50,450 bases of DNA from Rubellimicrobium mesophilum DSM 19309. GTDB lineage: Bacteria > Pseudomonadota > Alphaproteobacteria > Rhodobacterales > Rhodobacteraceae. Positions 8,725 to 17,579 of this stretch are shown here, one piece after another. The translations under genes were made by a program, and so were the position numbers. Each line of letters starts with the position of its first letter. Within the stretch, counting starts at the first letter, position 1. The stretch is from NCBI RefSeq assembly GCF_000600335.2, contig NZ_KK088575.1:1-50450 (forward strand). Reading direction: 5' to 3'. The notes beneath the pieces are model-generated. The model was given only the letters and a program-made list of their open reading frames with translations. It made no database searches and had not been told where the DNA came from.

Positions 8725-9546
8725 TCAGAGCTCTCGGTCTTCCTCCGGGCGCCCCAGCTTCGCCAGGTGGTCCCGCCAGAGATCAGGTCGCCGTTCCTTG
8801 GTCAGCCTTTCGGCCTCGGCCTGCCGCCAGGCGGTGATCTTCGCGTGGTGCCCCGACAGAAGAACCTCGGGGATCGCGCGACCTTCCCAGACGGCCGGCT
8901 TCGTGTACTGCGGGTATTCCAGCAGGCCGGAGGAAAAGCTTTCCTCCTCAGCCGAATGGTGATTCCCGAGCACGCGGGGCATAAGCCGAACCGTCGCGTC
9001 AAGCAAGGCCTGTGCCGCGATCTCGCCGCCGGTCAGGACGAAGTCCCCGAGGCTGACCTCCGCGAGCCCGAACTGCTCGATCAGCCGCTCGTCCACGCCC
9101 TCGAAGCGGCCGCAGAAGAGGATCACGCCGTCGCGCCGGGCAAGGTCCCGCGCCATCGCCTGATCGAAGCGCCGCCCCCGGGGCGACAGCAGCAGACGCG
9201 GCACGTCGCCGCGCGCCCGCGAGACGGCCTCGGCCATGGCCTTCGCGCCGATATCCGCCCGCAGCACCATGCCGGCGCCGCCCCCGGCGGGGGTGTCGTC
9301 GACATTGCGGTGGCGGCCTTCGCCGAACTCTCTCAGGTCGATGGTCCGCAGCGCCCAGACGCCCTCCTGCAGCGCGCGTCCCGTCAGGCTCTCGCCCAGG
9401 ACGCCCGGAAAGGCCTGGGGCAGGAGGGTGATGACCTGCGCCGTCCAGACGCCCGCCAGCTCCTCGTCGCCCATGAGGTCGCGGGGGACGAGCGAGGGCC
9501 GGATGGACTTGCGCCCGAGGGCGCGGGGACGGGGGGCGTCGGTCAT
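8725..9546 (-). CDS. trmD: tRNA (guanine-N1)-methyltransferase TrmD
   Basis: TrmD methylates G37 of tRNA with S-adenosylmethionine and prevents +1 frameshifting. The 273-residue protein shows the SPOUT-fold knot motifs: [48 protein letters not shown], and the C-terminal [14 protein letters not shown] helix. Residues 1-30 ([14 protein letters not shown]...) are longer than in many relatives; a later internal start is possible. It lies upstream of rplS on the same strand. Confidence 0.95.
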   Translation of the reverse strand: MTDAPRPRALGRKSIRPSLVPRDLMGDEELAGVWTAQVITLLPQAFPGVLGESLTGRALQEGVWALRTIDLREFGEGRHRNVDDTPAGGGAGMVLRADIGAKAMAEAVSRARGDVPRLLLSPRGRRFDQAMARDLARRDGVILFCGRFEGVDERLIEQFGLAEVSLGDFVLTGGEIAAQALLDATVRLMPRVLGNHHSAEEESFSSGLLEYPQYTKPAVWEGRAIPEVLLSGHHAKITAWRQAEAERLTKERRPDLWRDHLAKLGRPEEDREL

Positions 9547-9588
9547 GCGCGCCCCTTTAGGCGTCCCGCGCGCCGGAGGCCAGCGTCC

Positions 9589-9756
9589 TCAGCTATTGGC
9601 GATCCCGATGATCCCGAAGAGCACGAGGAGGAACAGGATCACCACGATGATGGCGAGCCACTTGGCTCCGGTAAGGGCGGCGCCCTCAAGGCGAGTCATG
9701 CCGAGCAGGCCCGCGATGGCGGCGACGGCGAGGAGGATGAGGATCCAGGAGATCAT
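9589..9756 (-). CDS. Small hydrophobic membrane protein, DUF1328/YtjA-like
   Basis: A 55-codon frame starts at ATG 9756 and has two hydrophobic segments (WILILLAVAAIAGLLGM and LAIIVVILFLLVLFGIIGI) separated by a short GA-rich loop. This is the size and shape of DUF1328/UPF0391 membrane proteins, whose function is unknown. The minus-strand upstream region gives GGAATGAAAGGCCGCACCC before the ATG, a usable AAGG site. The family match is by eye and moderate; the gene itself is well supported by the hydrophobic pattern. It lies between trmD and a DUF-type cytosolic protein. Confidence 0.65.
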   Translation of the reverse strand: MISWILILLAVAAIAGLLGMTRLEGAALTGAKWLAIIVVILFLLVLFGIIGIANS

Positions 9757-9869
9757 GGGTGCGGCCTTTCATTCCCCGGGGGCCCGATGCCCCCGGACCC
9801 AGGCCAACGCAGCCAGCGCCCTCAGGTTCGCTGCGCTGTCCCGCGACGTTGCGGCGGCCGCCGGTCGGG

Positions 9870-10289
9870 TCAGTGAAAGCGGTCCTCGTCGCCGTCACGA
9901 CCGGGCTCGGGCTGCGCGTCGTCCGCGTCCTTGGCGCGGGCGGGACCCGTCTTGCGCGCCCAGTCGCGCCGGATGGTCTCGACGACCTCGGTCACGACCT
10001 GGTTGACGGCCTGCGAGACGCCGCCCGCCACGTCGCCCGCCTTGCGGGCCGCGTCGGCGCCCGTGCCCTCGGCCGTCTTCGCCGCCTCGGTCGGATGGTC
10101 GAAGATGTTGCGGACGAACGACCCCTTGGGCGCCTTGCGCGAGGCGAGCGCCGAGCCCAGCGCCAGGAGCGCGCTTCCGGCCACCTCGCGGGCGCGGGGG
10201 TCGGACAGGACATTGTCCCCGAGCTTGCGGAGGTTCTTGGGGATCTTCACCCCGCCGATGCGCTTGGGGATGATCTTCTTGCGGGCCAT
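9870..10289 (-). CDS. Conserved hypothetical basic protein
   Basis: From the ATG at 10289 (MARKKIIPKRIGG) the protein has 139 residues; GGAGG lies just upstream on the minus strand. An earlier ATG at 10316 would add nine residues. The N-terminal 30 residues are strongly basic (KIPKNLRKLG), a central Ala/Gly-rich helix follows (REVAGSALLALGSALASRK), and the tail is acidic (DADDAQPEPGRDGDEDRFH). No catalytic motif is visible. Similar short proteins occur in Rhodobacterales between trmD and rimM, but I do not recognise a function. Confidence 0.65.
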   Translation of the reverse strand: MARKKIIPKRIGGVKIPKNLRKLGDNVLSDPRAREVAGSALLALGSALASRKAPKGSFVRNIFDHPTEAAKTAEGTGADAARKAGDVAGGVSQAVNQVVTEVVETIRRDWARKTGPARAKDADDAQPEPGRDGDEDRFH

Positions 10290-10538
10290 CGCGGGCCTCC
10301 TCCAATGGTGGTCCATCGGAGATAGGCAGGCCGTGGGCCCGGTTCCAGACGCCGCCGGACGGGCCTCCCTCCGGGCGCGGCCGGTCGGCGCGGCGGTCGC
10401 GGATTTCTTTCGCGCCGTTTACGGTTTCTCAACCTTTGTCAGGCAGGGTGATCCCGTCCCTGGGTCGCCGCCCGGCGGGGTAGGGGGAGTTGCGTCCTCC
10501 GCCCGGACCGTTCCGCCGCGTCGCGGTCGGATGCCGGC

Positions 10539-11042
10539 CTAGAGGCTGCCCTCGGGCGGGTCCGCGACGATGCGGCGGCCCGCGATGTCCACGAGGGGGA
10601 CGGCCGCCAGCGTGAAGGGGATGAGAAAGGTCGCCCCGCCGGGGCGCACGACCTCCAGGATGTCGCCCGCGCCATGGTTCAGCACGGCGCGCACAGTGCC
10701 CAGGGGGTTGCCGCCCGCATCCTGCACGGGCAGGCCGATCAGGTCGGCATGGTAGAACTCGTCGTCCGGCAGCGCGGGCAGACGCGACCTCTCCACGAGG
10801 AGGGGCGTCCCGCGCAGGGCGTCGGCCTGCTCCTTGGAGGAGATGCCCTCGACCCGCGCGATCAGCGATCCCTGCGTCTGGCCGACGATCTCCAGCGACC
10901 GGAAGATCCGGCCGTCGGGCGTGGCCAGGGGCACGTAGCCCGCGATGTCGGCGGGCTCCGCGCAGAAGCTCTTGAGGCGCACCTCGCCGCGGATCCCGAA
11001 GGCCCCGGCGAGGCTGCCCACGACGATCCTGTCGTCGCTCAC
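10539..11042 (-). CDS. rimM: 16S rRNA processing protein RimM
   Basis: RimM binds S19 and helps mature the 30S head. The 167-residue protein opens with VGSLAGAFGIRGEVRLKSF, the N-terminal beta-barrel signature, and its C-terminal PRC-barrel shows EFYHADLIGLPV, GTVRAVLNHGAGDILEV, FLIPFTLAAVPLVD and the terminal DPPEGSL. It follows rpsP by 3 bp on the same strand. About 250 bp without a recognised gene separate its stop from the next start (10289) downstream. Confidence 0.95.
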   Translation of the reverse strand: MSDDRIVVGSLAGAFGIRGEVRLKSFCAEPADIAGYVPLATPDGRIFRSLEIVGQTQGSLIARVEGISSKEQADALRGTPLLVERSRLPALPDDEFYHADLIGLPVQDAGGNPLGTVRAVLNHGAGDILEVVRPGGATFLIPFTLAAVPLVDIAGRRIVADPPEGSL

Positions 11043-11045
11043 GGC

Positions 11046-11393
11046 TTACTCGGTCGCGACGGCGCGCGCGGCCTTCTTCTCGGCCCGGTCCTGCGAGGCC
11101 TTGCCCGGCACGGCCTTCTTGGGGTTCGACCGCTCCTTCTTGGCGACGAGGCCCGCGGCTTCGAGGAAGCGCGACACGCGATCGGTCGGCTGGGCGCCTT
11201 GGGCGATCCAGTGCTGGATGCGCTCGACGTTGAGCTTCACGCGGTCCTCGCTGTCCTTGGGCAGGAGGGGGGCGTAGGTGCCCAGCTTTTCGATGAAGCG
11301 GCCGTCGCGGGGCATCCGCGAGTCGGCGGCGACGATCGAGTAGTAGGGGCGCTTGTTGGACCCGCCGCGGGCGAGCCGGATCTTCATGGCCAT
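11046..11393 (-). CDS. rpsP: 30S ribosomal protein S16
   Basis: The 115-residue S16 begins [21 protein letters not shown] and contains [20 protein letters not shown] and [16 protein letters not shown]. The C-terminal ~30 residues form the Lys/Ala-rich extension common in alphaproteobacteria. It is preceded by the chorismate mutase gene and followed by rimM with a 3-bp gap. Confidence 0.96.
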   Translation of the reverse strand: MAMKIRLARGGSNKRPYYSIVAADSRMPRDGRFIEKLGTYAPLLPKDSEDRVKLNVERIQHWIAQGAQPTDRVSRFLEAAGLVAKKERSNPKKAVPGKASQDRAEKKAARAVATE

Positions 11394-11405
11394 GGTTCTG
11401 TTCCT

Positions 11406-11716
11406 TCAGGCTTGTTGGCGTTCGTGGTGCTTGATGACTTCCTGGATGATGAAGGCCAGGAACTTCTGGGCGAACTCGGGATCGAGGTCGGCCTTCTCGG
11501 ACAGCTCCACCAGCCGGGCGATCTGCTGCGCCTCCCGGCTGGGGTCCGAAGGGGGAGCCCATGGGCGGCCTTCAGCCGGCCCACGGCCTGCGTGTGCTTG
11601 AACCGCTCGGCGAGCGTGAAGACCAGGATGGCGTCGAGCCGGTCGATGGACTCGCGATGCTCCTTGAGGAGCTGCGCCGCCTTGGCGGTGGCGTCGTGGG
11701 TGTCCATCACGGTCAT
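11406..11716 (-). pseudogene. Chorismate mutase (AroQ type), frameshifted
   Basis: AroQ chorismate mutases turn chorismate into prephenate for Phe/Tyr synthesis. The first part (HRESIDRLDAILVFTLAERF, then AVGRLKAAHGLP) and the last part (REAQQIARLVELSEKADLDP, then FLAFIIQEVIKHHERQQA) fit one ~100-residue protein but are in different frames. One base is missing in the five-base G run at 11551-11555 (plus strand). Restoring it gives HGLPPSDPSREAQQIARL, the sequence expected in this family. The start at 11716 overlaps the stop of the preceding acetyltransferase gene by an ATGA. The location between ffh and rpsP is standard for Rhodobacterales. A sequencing error is the likeliest cause. Confidence 0.8.
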
Positions 11717-12300
11717 CCCAGGGTCTCCGGTCGGGGGTGGCGGTAGACGGCGACGCCCTCGTCCGGCGTGCCTCGATAGGCGGCCTCGGCCTCCTGGTCG
11801 CGGCGTGCGCCGAGCCGCTCGGCCAGGGCGGCGGAGCGACGGTTCTCGGGGTCGACGTAGCTGACCAGCGAGGGGAGGCCCTGCGACCAGGCCCAGTCGC
11901 GGGCGGCCGTGCAGGACTCGAGGGCGTAGCCCCGCCCCTCAGCGGCCTCGCGGAAGAAGTAGCCGAGCTCGGGCTCGCGGTCCGAAGGCTCCATGTTGAC
12001 GCCCGCGAAGCCCAGCACCTCGCCACCGTCCCTCGCCTCGACGGTCCAGAAGCCGATCCCGCGCAGCAGCCAGCCGCCGGCCGAGGCGGCGAGCTCGACG
12101 AAGGCGTCGTCGCGGCTCATGGGCCCGTCCATCCAGCGGGAGCGGTCGGTGCAGAGGATCTCCGCCCAGGCGTCCACGTCCGAGAGGCGGATCGCCCGCA
12201 GCCGGGTCCGCTCCGTCCCGAGGCTCGGCACGAGGGCGGAGAGCCGCTCGGCCAGCGCGGCGGGCGCGCCGGGGATGACGACCTCGTGGAGCGCGGTCAT
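11713..12300 (-). CDS. GNAT-family N-acetyltransferase (first of two)
   Basis: The 195-residue protein is a RimJ/RimL-type GNAT enzyme expected to move acetyl from acetyl-CoA to an amine. It shows TERTRLRAIRLSDVDAWAE near the N-terminus, EVLGFAGVNMEPS, ELGYFFREAAEGRGYALES (acetyl-CoA-binding motif A region) and SYVDPENRRSAALAERLGA (motif B). Its ATG at 12300 overlaps the stop of the next GNAT gene upstream (ATGA, 12297-12300), and its own stop overlaps the chorismate mutase start. The substrate is unknown. Confidence 0.85.
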   Translation of the reverse strand: MTALHEVVIPGAPAALAERLSALVPSLGTERTRLRAIRLSDVDAWAEILCTDRSRWMDGPMSRDDAFVELAASAGGWLLRGIGFWTVEARDGGEVLGFAGVNMEPSDREPELGYFFREAAEGRGYALESCTAARDWAWSQGLPSLVSYVDPENRRSAALAERLGARRDQEAEAAYRGTPDEGVAVYRHPRPETLG

Positions 12301-12821
12301 GCGTGCCCCTCCGGCCGGGGATGACGGAAGACGAGCACCCGCTTCCCCGGAGCCTCGGGCGCCTTGGCCTTGGGGTCGAGCACGGCGCCCAGCCGCTCGG
12401 CCAAGGCGATGGAGCGGGCGTTTCCCTCGGCGATGTAGCTCACCACGGTATCCCACCCGAGGGTCGCCCAGATGTGCCGCAACGCGCCCTCGGCCGCCTC
12501 GCGGGCGATGCCTTGGCCCTCGACGGCACCGTCGAGCACCATCCAGCCGATCTCCCGCTCGGGCCAGTCGGGCGGGTTCCAGGGACCGATGAGGGCCAGC
12601 GCCCGGTCCTCGCCCCGGCGGGTCACGGCGAACATCCCGAAGCCGAAGATGTCCCAATGGCCGAGCTCCGAGGCGAAGGACCGGAACGCGCGGCCCAGGT
12701 GCCGATGGCTGCCGAACTCCTGCGCGCGGTCCGAGAACATGAAGTCGCGGAACGCCTCCCAGTCGGAAGGCGCCGGTCGCCTGAGCGTCAGCCGCTCCGT
12801 ATGGAGGACGGGCGAAGTCAC
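12297..12821 (-). CDS. GNAT-family N-acetyltransferase (second of two)
   Basis: The 174-residue GNAT protein has TERLTLRRPAPSDWEAFRDF, EIGWMVLDGAVEGQGIAREA, and SYIAEGNARSIALAERLGA, the same plan as its downstream neighbour. The two share closely similar C-terminal segments (E..AV/RS.ALAERLGA and RHPRPE endings) and look like an old tandem duplication. The start at 12821 overlaps the ffh stop by 4 bp. Substrate unknown. Confidence 0.85.
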   Translation of the reverse strand: MTSPVLHTERLTLRRPAPSDWEAFRDFMFSDRAQEFGSHRHLGRAFRSFASELGHWDIFGFGMFAVTRRGEDRALALIGPWNPPDWPEREIGWMVLDGAVEGQGIAREAAEGALRHIWATLGWDTVVSYIAEGNARSIALAERLGAVLDPKAKAPEAPGKRVLVFRHPRPEGHA

Positions 12822-14334
12822 TTCTTCTTCATCAGCCCGCTGAGGCCCTGCGGAAGGCCCGCGCCGCCGAAGGGGTTCGCGCCGCCGAAGCCCTTGGGAA
12901 GCTGCATCCCGGCCGGGAGCTGGGGCATCTTGCCCTGCGCCATCGAGGCCTGCGCGGCGGCGATGTCGGCCTCGGACGGGCCGCCCTTGCCGAACATCTT
13001 CTGGACGGCCTGCTTGAGCATCCCGCCCTTCCCCATGGCGCCCAGCTTCTTCATCATGTCCGCCATCTGACGGTGCTGCTTGAGGAGCCGGTTCAGATCG
13101 GCCACCTCCAGCCCCGCGCCCGCCGCGATGCGCTTCTTCCGCGACGCCTGCAGGAGGTCGGGGTTTGCCCGCTCCTTCTTGGTCATCGAGTTGATGAGCG
13201 CGATCTGGTGGCGCAGCATCTTGTCGTCGAGGCCCGCCTCGGCCGCCTGCTTCTGCATCTTGTTCATGCCGGGCATCATGCCCATCACGCTCTCGATGCC
13301 ACCCATCTTGAGCATCTGGTCGAGCTGCATCTTCAGGTCGTTCATGTTGAAGAGGCCCTTCTGGAACCTCTTGAGCATCCGCTCGGCCTGCTCGGCCTCG
13401 AAGGTCTGCTGCGCCCGCTCCACGAGGGCCACGATGTCGCCCATGCCGAGGATGCGGCCCGCGATGCGCTGCGGGTCGAAGGTCTCCAGCGCGTCGAGCT
13501 TCTCGCCCAGGCCGACGAAGCGGATCGGCTTGCCGGTGATCGCGCGCATGGACAGCGCCGCGCCGCCGCGCCCGTCGCCGTCCATCCGGGTCAGGACGAC
13601 GCCGGTCACGCCGATCTTGGCGTCGAACTCCTTGGCGACGTTGACGGCGTCCTGGCCCGTCAGGCCGTCCACCACCAGGATCGTCTCGCGCGGCTTGGCC
13701 ACGTCGCGCACGGCAACGGCCTGCTGGATCAGCGCCTCGTCGATGTGGAGGCGGCCGCGGTGTCGAGCATCACCACGTCGTAGCCACCGAGCCGCGCCTG
13801 CGTCATGGCACGCTTCGCGATCGCCACCGGGTCCTCGCCCGCGACGATGGGGAGCGTGTCCACCCCGATCTGGGTGCCGAGGATGGCGAGCTGCTCCATG
13901 GCCGCCGGGCGGTTGGTGTCGAGCGAGGCCATCAGCACCCGCTTGCCCTCGCGCTCCGTCATGCGCTTGGCGAGCTTGGCGGTCGTCGTCGTCTTGCCGC
14001 CGCCCTGGAGGCCGACCATCAGGATCGGCGCGGGCGGGTTGTCGATCTTGAGCGCACCCTCGTCCTGCTCGCCCCCAAGGACGTGGACGAGCTCGTCATG
14101 GACGATCTTCACGACCTGCTGGCCGGGGGTGATCGACTTGGTGACGGCTTGGCCCGTGGCCTTGCGCTCGACGGCCTTCACGAAGTCCCGCGCGACGGGC
14201 AGCGACACGTCGGCCTCGAGGAGGGCGGTGCGCACCTCGCGCAGCGCCGTCTGCACGTCGGCCTCGGTCAGCGCGCCCTGCCGCGTCAGCCGGTCGAAGA
14301 CGCCGCCCAGGCGATCGGAAAGGTTCTCGAACAT
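12818..14334 (-). pseudogene. ffh: Signal recognition particle GTPase Ffh, single-base frameshift
   Basis: Ffh binds signal sequences and 4.5S RNA and targets membrane proteins through FtsY. The N-terminal NG-domain (14334 down to ~13755) has VGLQGGGKTTTTAKLA and DVVMLDTA; the rest (RLHIDEALIQ onward) is in the next frame with VVDGLTGQDAVNVA, TRMDGDGRGG, GLGEKLDALETFDP and the methionine-rich M-domain ending LPQGLSGLMKKK. One G is missing at 13752-13758: restoring it turns the DTAAAS reading into the invariant DTAGRLHID. The corrected length is about 505 residues. Because ffh is essential and no other lesion is visible, this is almost surely a sequence error rather than a dead gene. Confidence 0.88.
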
Positions 14335-14462
14335 CCACCGTCCTCCTCAGGTCCCCGCCCCATATGGGAAGAGAAGCCCGCGTCCAAAACACCGATCGCG
14401 CCCGCGGGCGCATCTGCGCTGGCGGACGGCGATCCCCCAAGCGAGGGGGACCGGAAGGCGCA

Positions 14463-14505
14463 GGGGCGTTCCGGTGACAGGGGGCCGATACGCCCGGAAC
14501 GCCCC
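14463..14505 (-). terminator. Hairpin terminator candidate downstream of the MRJP-like gene
   Basis: A 12-bp perfect stem pairs 14463-14474 (GGGGCGTTCCGG) with 14494-14505 (CCGGAACGCCCC) around a 19-base loop, beginning about 21 bases beyond the stop at 14527 on the minus strand. No clear T-run follows. A second small stem (TCCCCC/GGGGGA) lies near 14433-14450. It separates this gene from ffh, which is transcribed in the same direction. Confidence 0.55.
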
Positions 14506-14526
14506 GAGGTCAAGTCGGATGGCCGC

Positions 14527-15640
14527 TCAGCCCTCGGGCCGGAAGGCATAGAGCGCCGTCCTGATCGACGGCGGGGCGCCCGGCTTGAACCAGACGGTGT
14601 CCTGGATGTGGCTGGCGGTGACGTAGATCGTCCCGTCCGGCCCCTCGCTGAAGGTGTCCGGCCAGCGGAGCCGCCGGTCGGTCAGCACCGTCTCGGTCCG
14701 GTCGCCCACGAGCTTGGTGATCCCGTTCTCGCCCGGCGCGGTGAGATAGAGGACCCCCGCCTTGCTCATCCCAGAGCCCGTCCGCGACATGGGTCGTCGC
14801 CACGGTCTGGACGCCTGCGCCCCGGTCCACGTCGCTCACCTCCGGCCGCAGGAGGTCCGTGTCGATGGAGTAGAGCGTCTTGCCCGTCAGCGCCTGCCAG
14901 TAGAGCGTCCGCCCATCGCCCGAGATCGCGATCCCGTCCGAGGCGAACATGGGCTGCCGCCCGTCCGGCCGCACCAGCGGCTTGCCGTCCACGATCACCT
15001 TCACGCTCTTGTCCACCTGCGTCGAGGGGTGGCCGTCGAGCGCGCGGAAGCCCTCGCCGCTTTCGAGGTCGATGACGATGATCGCCCCGCGCGTGCCACT
15101 GTCGGTGACGTAGCCCCACCGGCCGTCGGACGAGAAGCGGATGTCGTTGAGGTAGGAGCCCTGGAGCGCCACGTCCTCCTTCACCGGAATGACCTTGGTT
15201 GCGGCGTTCGTCGCCAAGTCGATCCGCACCAGCTTGGGCGCCCCTTCCAGGATGCGCTCGTTCCCCGGCGCGCCGGGGTCGAGCACCCAGAGGTTGCCCT
15301 GGCCGTCCGGCACGATGGACTGCACGCAGACGAAGTGCTCCCCGACCGGCATCTCGCTGGCCTTGGCGTTGCGCCAGGCGTTCCATGCCTCGTCGGGGTA
15401 GGGGCGGAGCGAGCCGTCCTGCAGCACCTCGGCCACCGAGACGGGGGCGTCGTCCGTCCAGCGCGGGAAGTTGACGAAGAGCCGCCCGTCCGCCGTCGCC
15501 GCCACGCCCGTCACCTGATGGTCGAAGGTCGCAACCTCCTCCAGCGCGCCGCTCTGCCCCGCGCGGCGGGCCGCGAAGGCGGCCGCCACTGCAGCTCCGG
15601 CCCCGACGGCCCCGGCCGCCACCAGACGCTTGTTCACCAT
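14527..15640 (-). pseudogene. Major-royal-jelly/Yellow-like beta-propeller protein (SMP-30-like), single-base frameshift
   Basis: An N-terminal hydrophobic segment (LVAAGAVGAGAAVAAAFAA) suggests export or membrane anchoring. Then come propeller motifs of the MRJP/Yellow family: FVCVQSIVPDGQGNLWVLDP, PKLVRIDLATN, SYLNDIRFSSDGRWGYVTDS, GAIIVIDLESG, ASDGIAISGDGRTLYW. The frame breaks near 14770-14772 by one extra base; without it the reading continues ADGLWMSKAGVLYLTAPGEN to YAFRPEG. The ATG at 15640 is preferred because AGGAGG lies 8 bases upstream; an ATG two codons earlier is too close. Relatives are annotated as L-dopachrome tautomerase-related, but the real activity is unknown. It is divergent from a LysR gene. 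Confidence 0.75.
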
Positions 15641-15774
15641 GGTCATGTCCTCCTGAGGGTCGGTCCTGCAACGCGCGAGGGGCCGGGACGTTCACGCGGA
15701 CGCTTGGTTGCCCTCGGCCGCGTGGCCTGCGAGATTGCCCGCGCAACGACAGGGGACCCGCCGGGCGCCGCGCG
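15641..15774. promoter_or_regulatory. Divergent promoter region, MRJP-like gene / lysR
   Basis: A 134-bp region separates the divergent starts. LysR regulators commonly bind such shared regions and control the divergent neighbour, so this is the likely operator site. I do not see an unambiguous T-N11-A motif that can be singled out by eye. Confidence 0.4.
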
Positions 15775-16659
15775 ATGACGAGCTGGGACGAGATCCGCAC
15801 CGCCTTCCAGGTGGCCCGCCTGGGCACCGTCTCCGGCGCCGCCGAGGCGCTGGGCGTCCACCACGCCACTGTGATCCGCCACATCGACTCGCTCGAGGCC
15901 GAGCTCGGCGCCAAGCTCTTCCAGCGCCACGCCCGCGGCTACACGCCGACCGAGGCCGGGCGCGAACTCCTCGACGCCGCGCAGGACACCGAGGAGCGCT
16001 TCGCCCAGCTCGTCGGACGCATCAGGGGGCAGGGGGAGGGGGTGACGGGCGAGCTCGTCGTGACCTCGCTCCTCGCTCTCTCGCCCTACCTCGCGCCCAT
16101 CCTGACCGAGTTCCAGGACAGCCACCCCGGCGTGGTCGTGCGCTACCTGACCTCGCAGAGGCTCTTCCGCCTCGAGTACGGCGAGGCCCACGTGGCGATC
16201 CGCGCAGGGCAGGCGCCTCCGTCCGAGCCCGACAACGTCGTTCAGCTCTTCGTTCGGATGAGGACCCATCTGGTGGCCTCGGACGCCTACATCGCCCGGC
16301 ACGGCCTGCCCCGGCCCGACGACCTCGAGCGCCACTATTTCGTCGGGACCGACGAAGGCGACGGGAACGACCGCGCGCCCTTCAACAAATGGATCGCCGC
16401 CCTCGCCCCGCGCGAGAGGGTGACCTACCGGGTCGGCGACAACTCCTCGCAGCTCGACGCGATCCTGGCCGGGGCCGGGCTGGGCTTCGTCTGGGTCAAG
16501 GACAGCCGCGAGCGTCCGCAGCTCCACGAGGTCCTCCCCCCGCGCGAGGAATGGACGGTGCCGCACTGGCTCGTGACCCATGTGGACCTGCACCGGACGC
16601 CCAAGGTCCAGGCGATCCTCGCCCTCCTCAAGGAGCGCGCCCGGGCCTGGGACGCCTAA
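15775..16659 (+). CDS. LysR-family transcriptional regulator
   Basis: The 294-residue protein has the N-terminal winged helix-turn-helix (residues ~4-63: FQVARLGTVSGAAEALGVHH, HIDSLEAELGAKLFQR, PTEAGRELL) and a C-terminal periplasmic-binding-like effector domain (GELVVTSLLALSPYLAP, LEYGEAHVAIRAG). The stop overlaps the start of the EamA transporter (TAATG), so the two are co-transcribed. Divergence from the MRJP-like gene suggests it regulates that gene and/or the exporter. Effector unknown. Confidence 0.9.
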   Translation: MTSWDEIRTAFQVARLGTVSGAAEALGVHHATVIRHIDSLEAELGAKLFQRHARGYTPTEAGRELLDAAQDTEERFAQLVGRIRGQGEGVTGELVVTSLLALSPYLAPILTEFQDSHPGVVVRYLTSQRLFRLEYGEAHVAIRAGQAPPSEPDNVVQLFVRMRTHLVASDAYIARHGLPRPDDLERHYFVGTDEGDGNDRAPFNKWIAALAPRERVTYRVGDNSSQLDAILAGAGLGFVWVKDSRERPQLHEVLPPREEWTVPHWLVTHVDLHRTPKVQAILALLKERARAWDA

Positions 16660-17579
16660 TGGCCCCGATCCGCCGCCCGATCGCCGCGCCCGCGCGGAGC
16701 CTCGGCCGCGAGGGGCAGGGGCACCTCGCCATGCTCGTCTTCTCCGCGCTGGTCGGCGGGTCCTTCTCGCTGGGCGCGCGGATGGCCGACCTCGTGGACC
16801 CGGTGGCCTTCACCGCGCTGCGCTTCTGGCTCGCCGCCCTGGTGATCGGCGCGGGCCTGGGTGCGACCGGCCGGATCGGACGCCCGCGCGCGCCTTGGCG
16901 GCAGGGTGTCCTGGGCCTCCTCTATGCCATCTACTTCGTGCTGATGTTCGAGGGCCTGAAGACCGCCGCGCCGGTCAGCGCCTCGGCCGTCTTCACGCTG
17001 ACGCCGCTGATGGCGGCAGGCTTCGGCTGGCTGCTCCTGCGCCAGCGCCTCTCCCCCCGCATCGCGGCGGCACTGGCCCTGGGCGGGGCCGGAGCGCTCT
17101 GGGTGATCTTCCGCGCCGACCTCTCGGCCCTCCTGCAGCTCGAGCTCGGCCGGGGCGAGGCGATCTACCTCGTGGGGTGCGTAGCCCATGCCCTCTATAC
17201 CCCGCTGGTCGCGCGCCTGAACCGAGGCGAGAGCGCGCCCGAGTTCGCCTTGGGCGTGGTCCTCGCCCGGGCGCTTCTCCTGACCGTCTTCGGCGGACCC
17301 GCGCTGCTCGCGACGGACTGGGCGGCGCTCCCCCCGATCGTCTGGGCGACGCTCCTCTATGTCGCGATCTTCGCCTCGGCCGCGACCATGGTGCTCCTCC
17401 AGTTCGCGGCCCTGCGGCTCCCCTCGGCCAAGGTCATGGCCTACACCTATCTCGTCCCCGCCTGGGTCCTCCTGTGGGAGGCCGGATTCGGTGCCGCCCT
17501 GCCTCGCGCGCTGGTCCTGCTGGGCGTCGCGATGACCGCGGCGGCGCTCCTGCTGCTGCTCCGGCCGGAGAGGCCCTAG
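16659..17579 (+). CDS. EamA/DMT-family transporter
   Basis: The ~306-residue protein has about ten hydrophobic segments in two EamA repeats, e.g. LAMLVFSALVGGSFSLGA, ALRFWLAALVIGAGLG, GVLGLLYAIYFVLMFEGL, SAVFTLTPLMAAGFGWLLL, and in the second half YVAIFASAATMVLLQFAA and ALVLLGVAMTAAALLLLL. DMT carriers export metabolites such as amino acids, nucleosides or cofactor-like compounds. The ATG at 16659 overlaps the lysR stop. The 3' end overlaps the convergent RTX gene by 4 bp, the two stops sharing CTAG at 17576-17579. Confidence 0.9.
   Translation: MAPIRRPIAAPARSLGREGQGHLAMLVFSALVGGSFSLGARMADLVDPVAFTALRFWLAALVIGAGLGATGRIGRPRAPWRQGVLGLLYAIYFVLMFEGLKTAAPVSASAVFTLTPLMAAGFGWLLLRQRLSPRIAAALALGGAGALWVIFRADLSALLQLELGRGEAIYLVGCVAHALYTPLVARLNRGESAPEFALGVVLARALLLTVFGGPALLATDWAALPPIVWATLLYVAIFASAATMVLLQFAALRLPSAKVMAYTYLVPAWVLLWEAGFGAALPRALVLLGVAMTAAALLLLLRPERP

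Noticed and set aside
12818..14334. Programmed frameshifting in ffh
   Set aside because: There is no slippery heptamer with a downstream structure typical of such sites, Ffh is not known to use it, and other conserved genes in the window show the same one-base defects.
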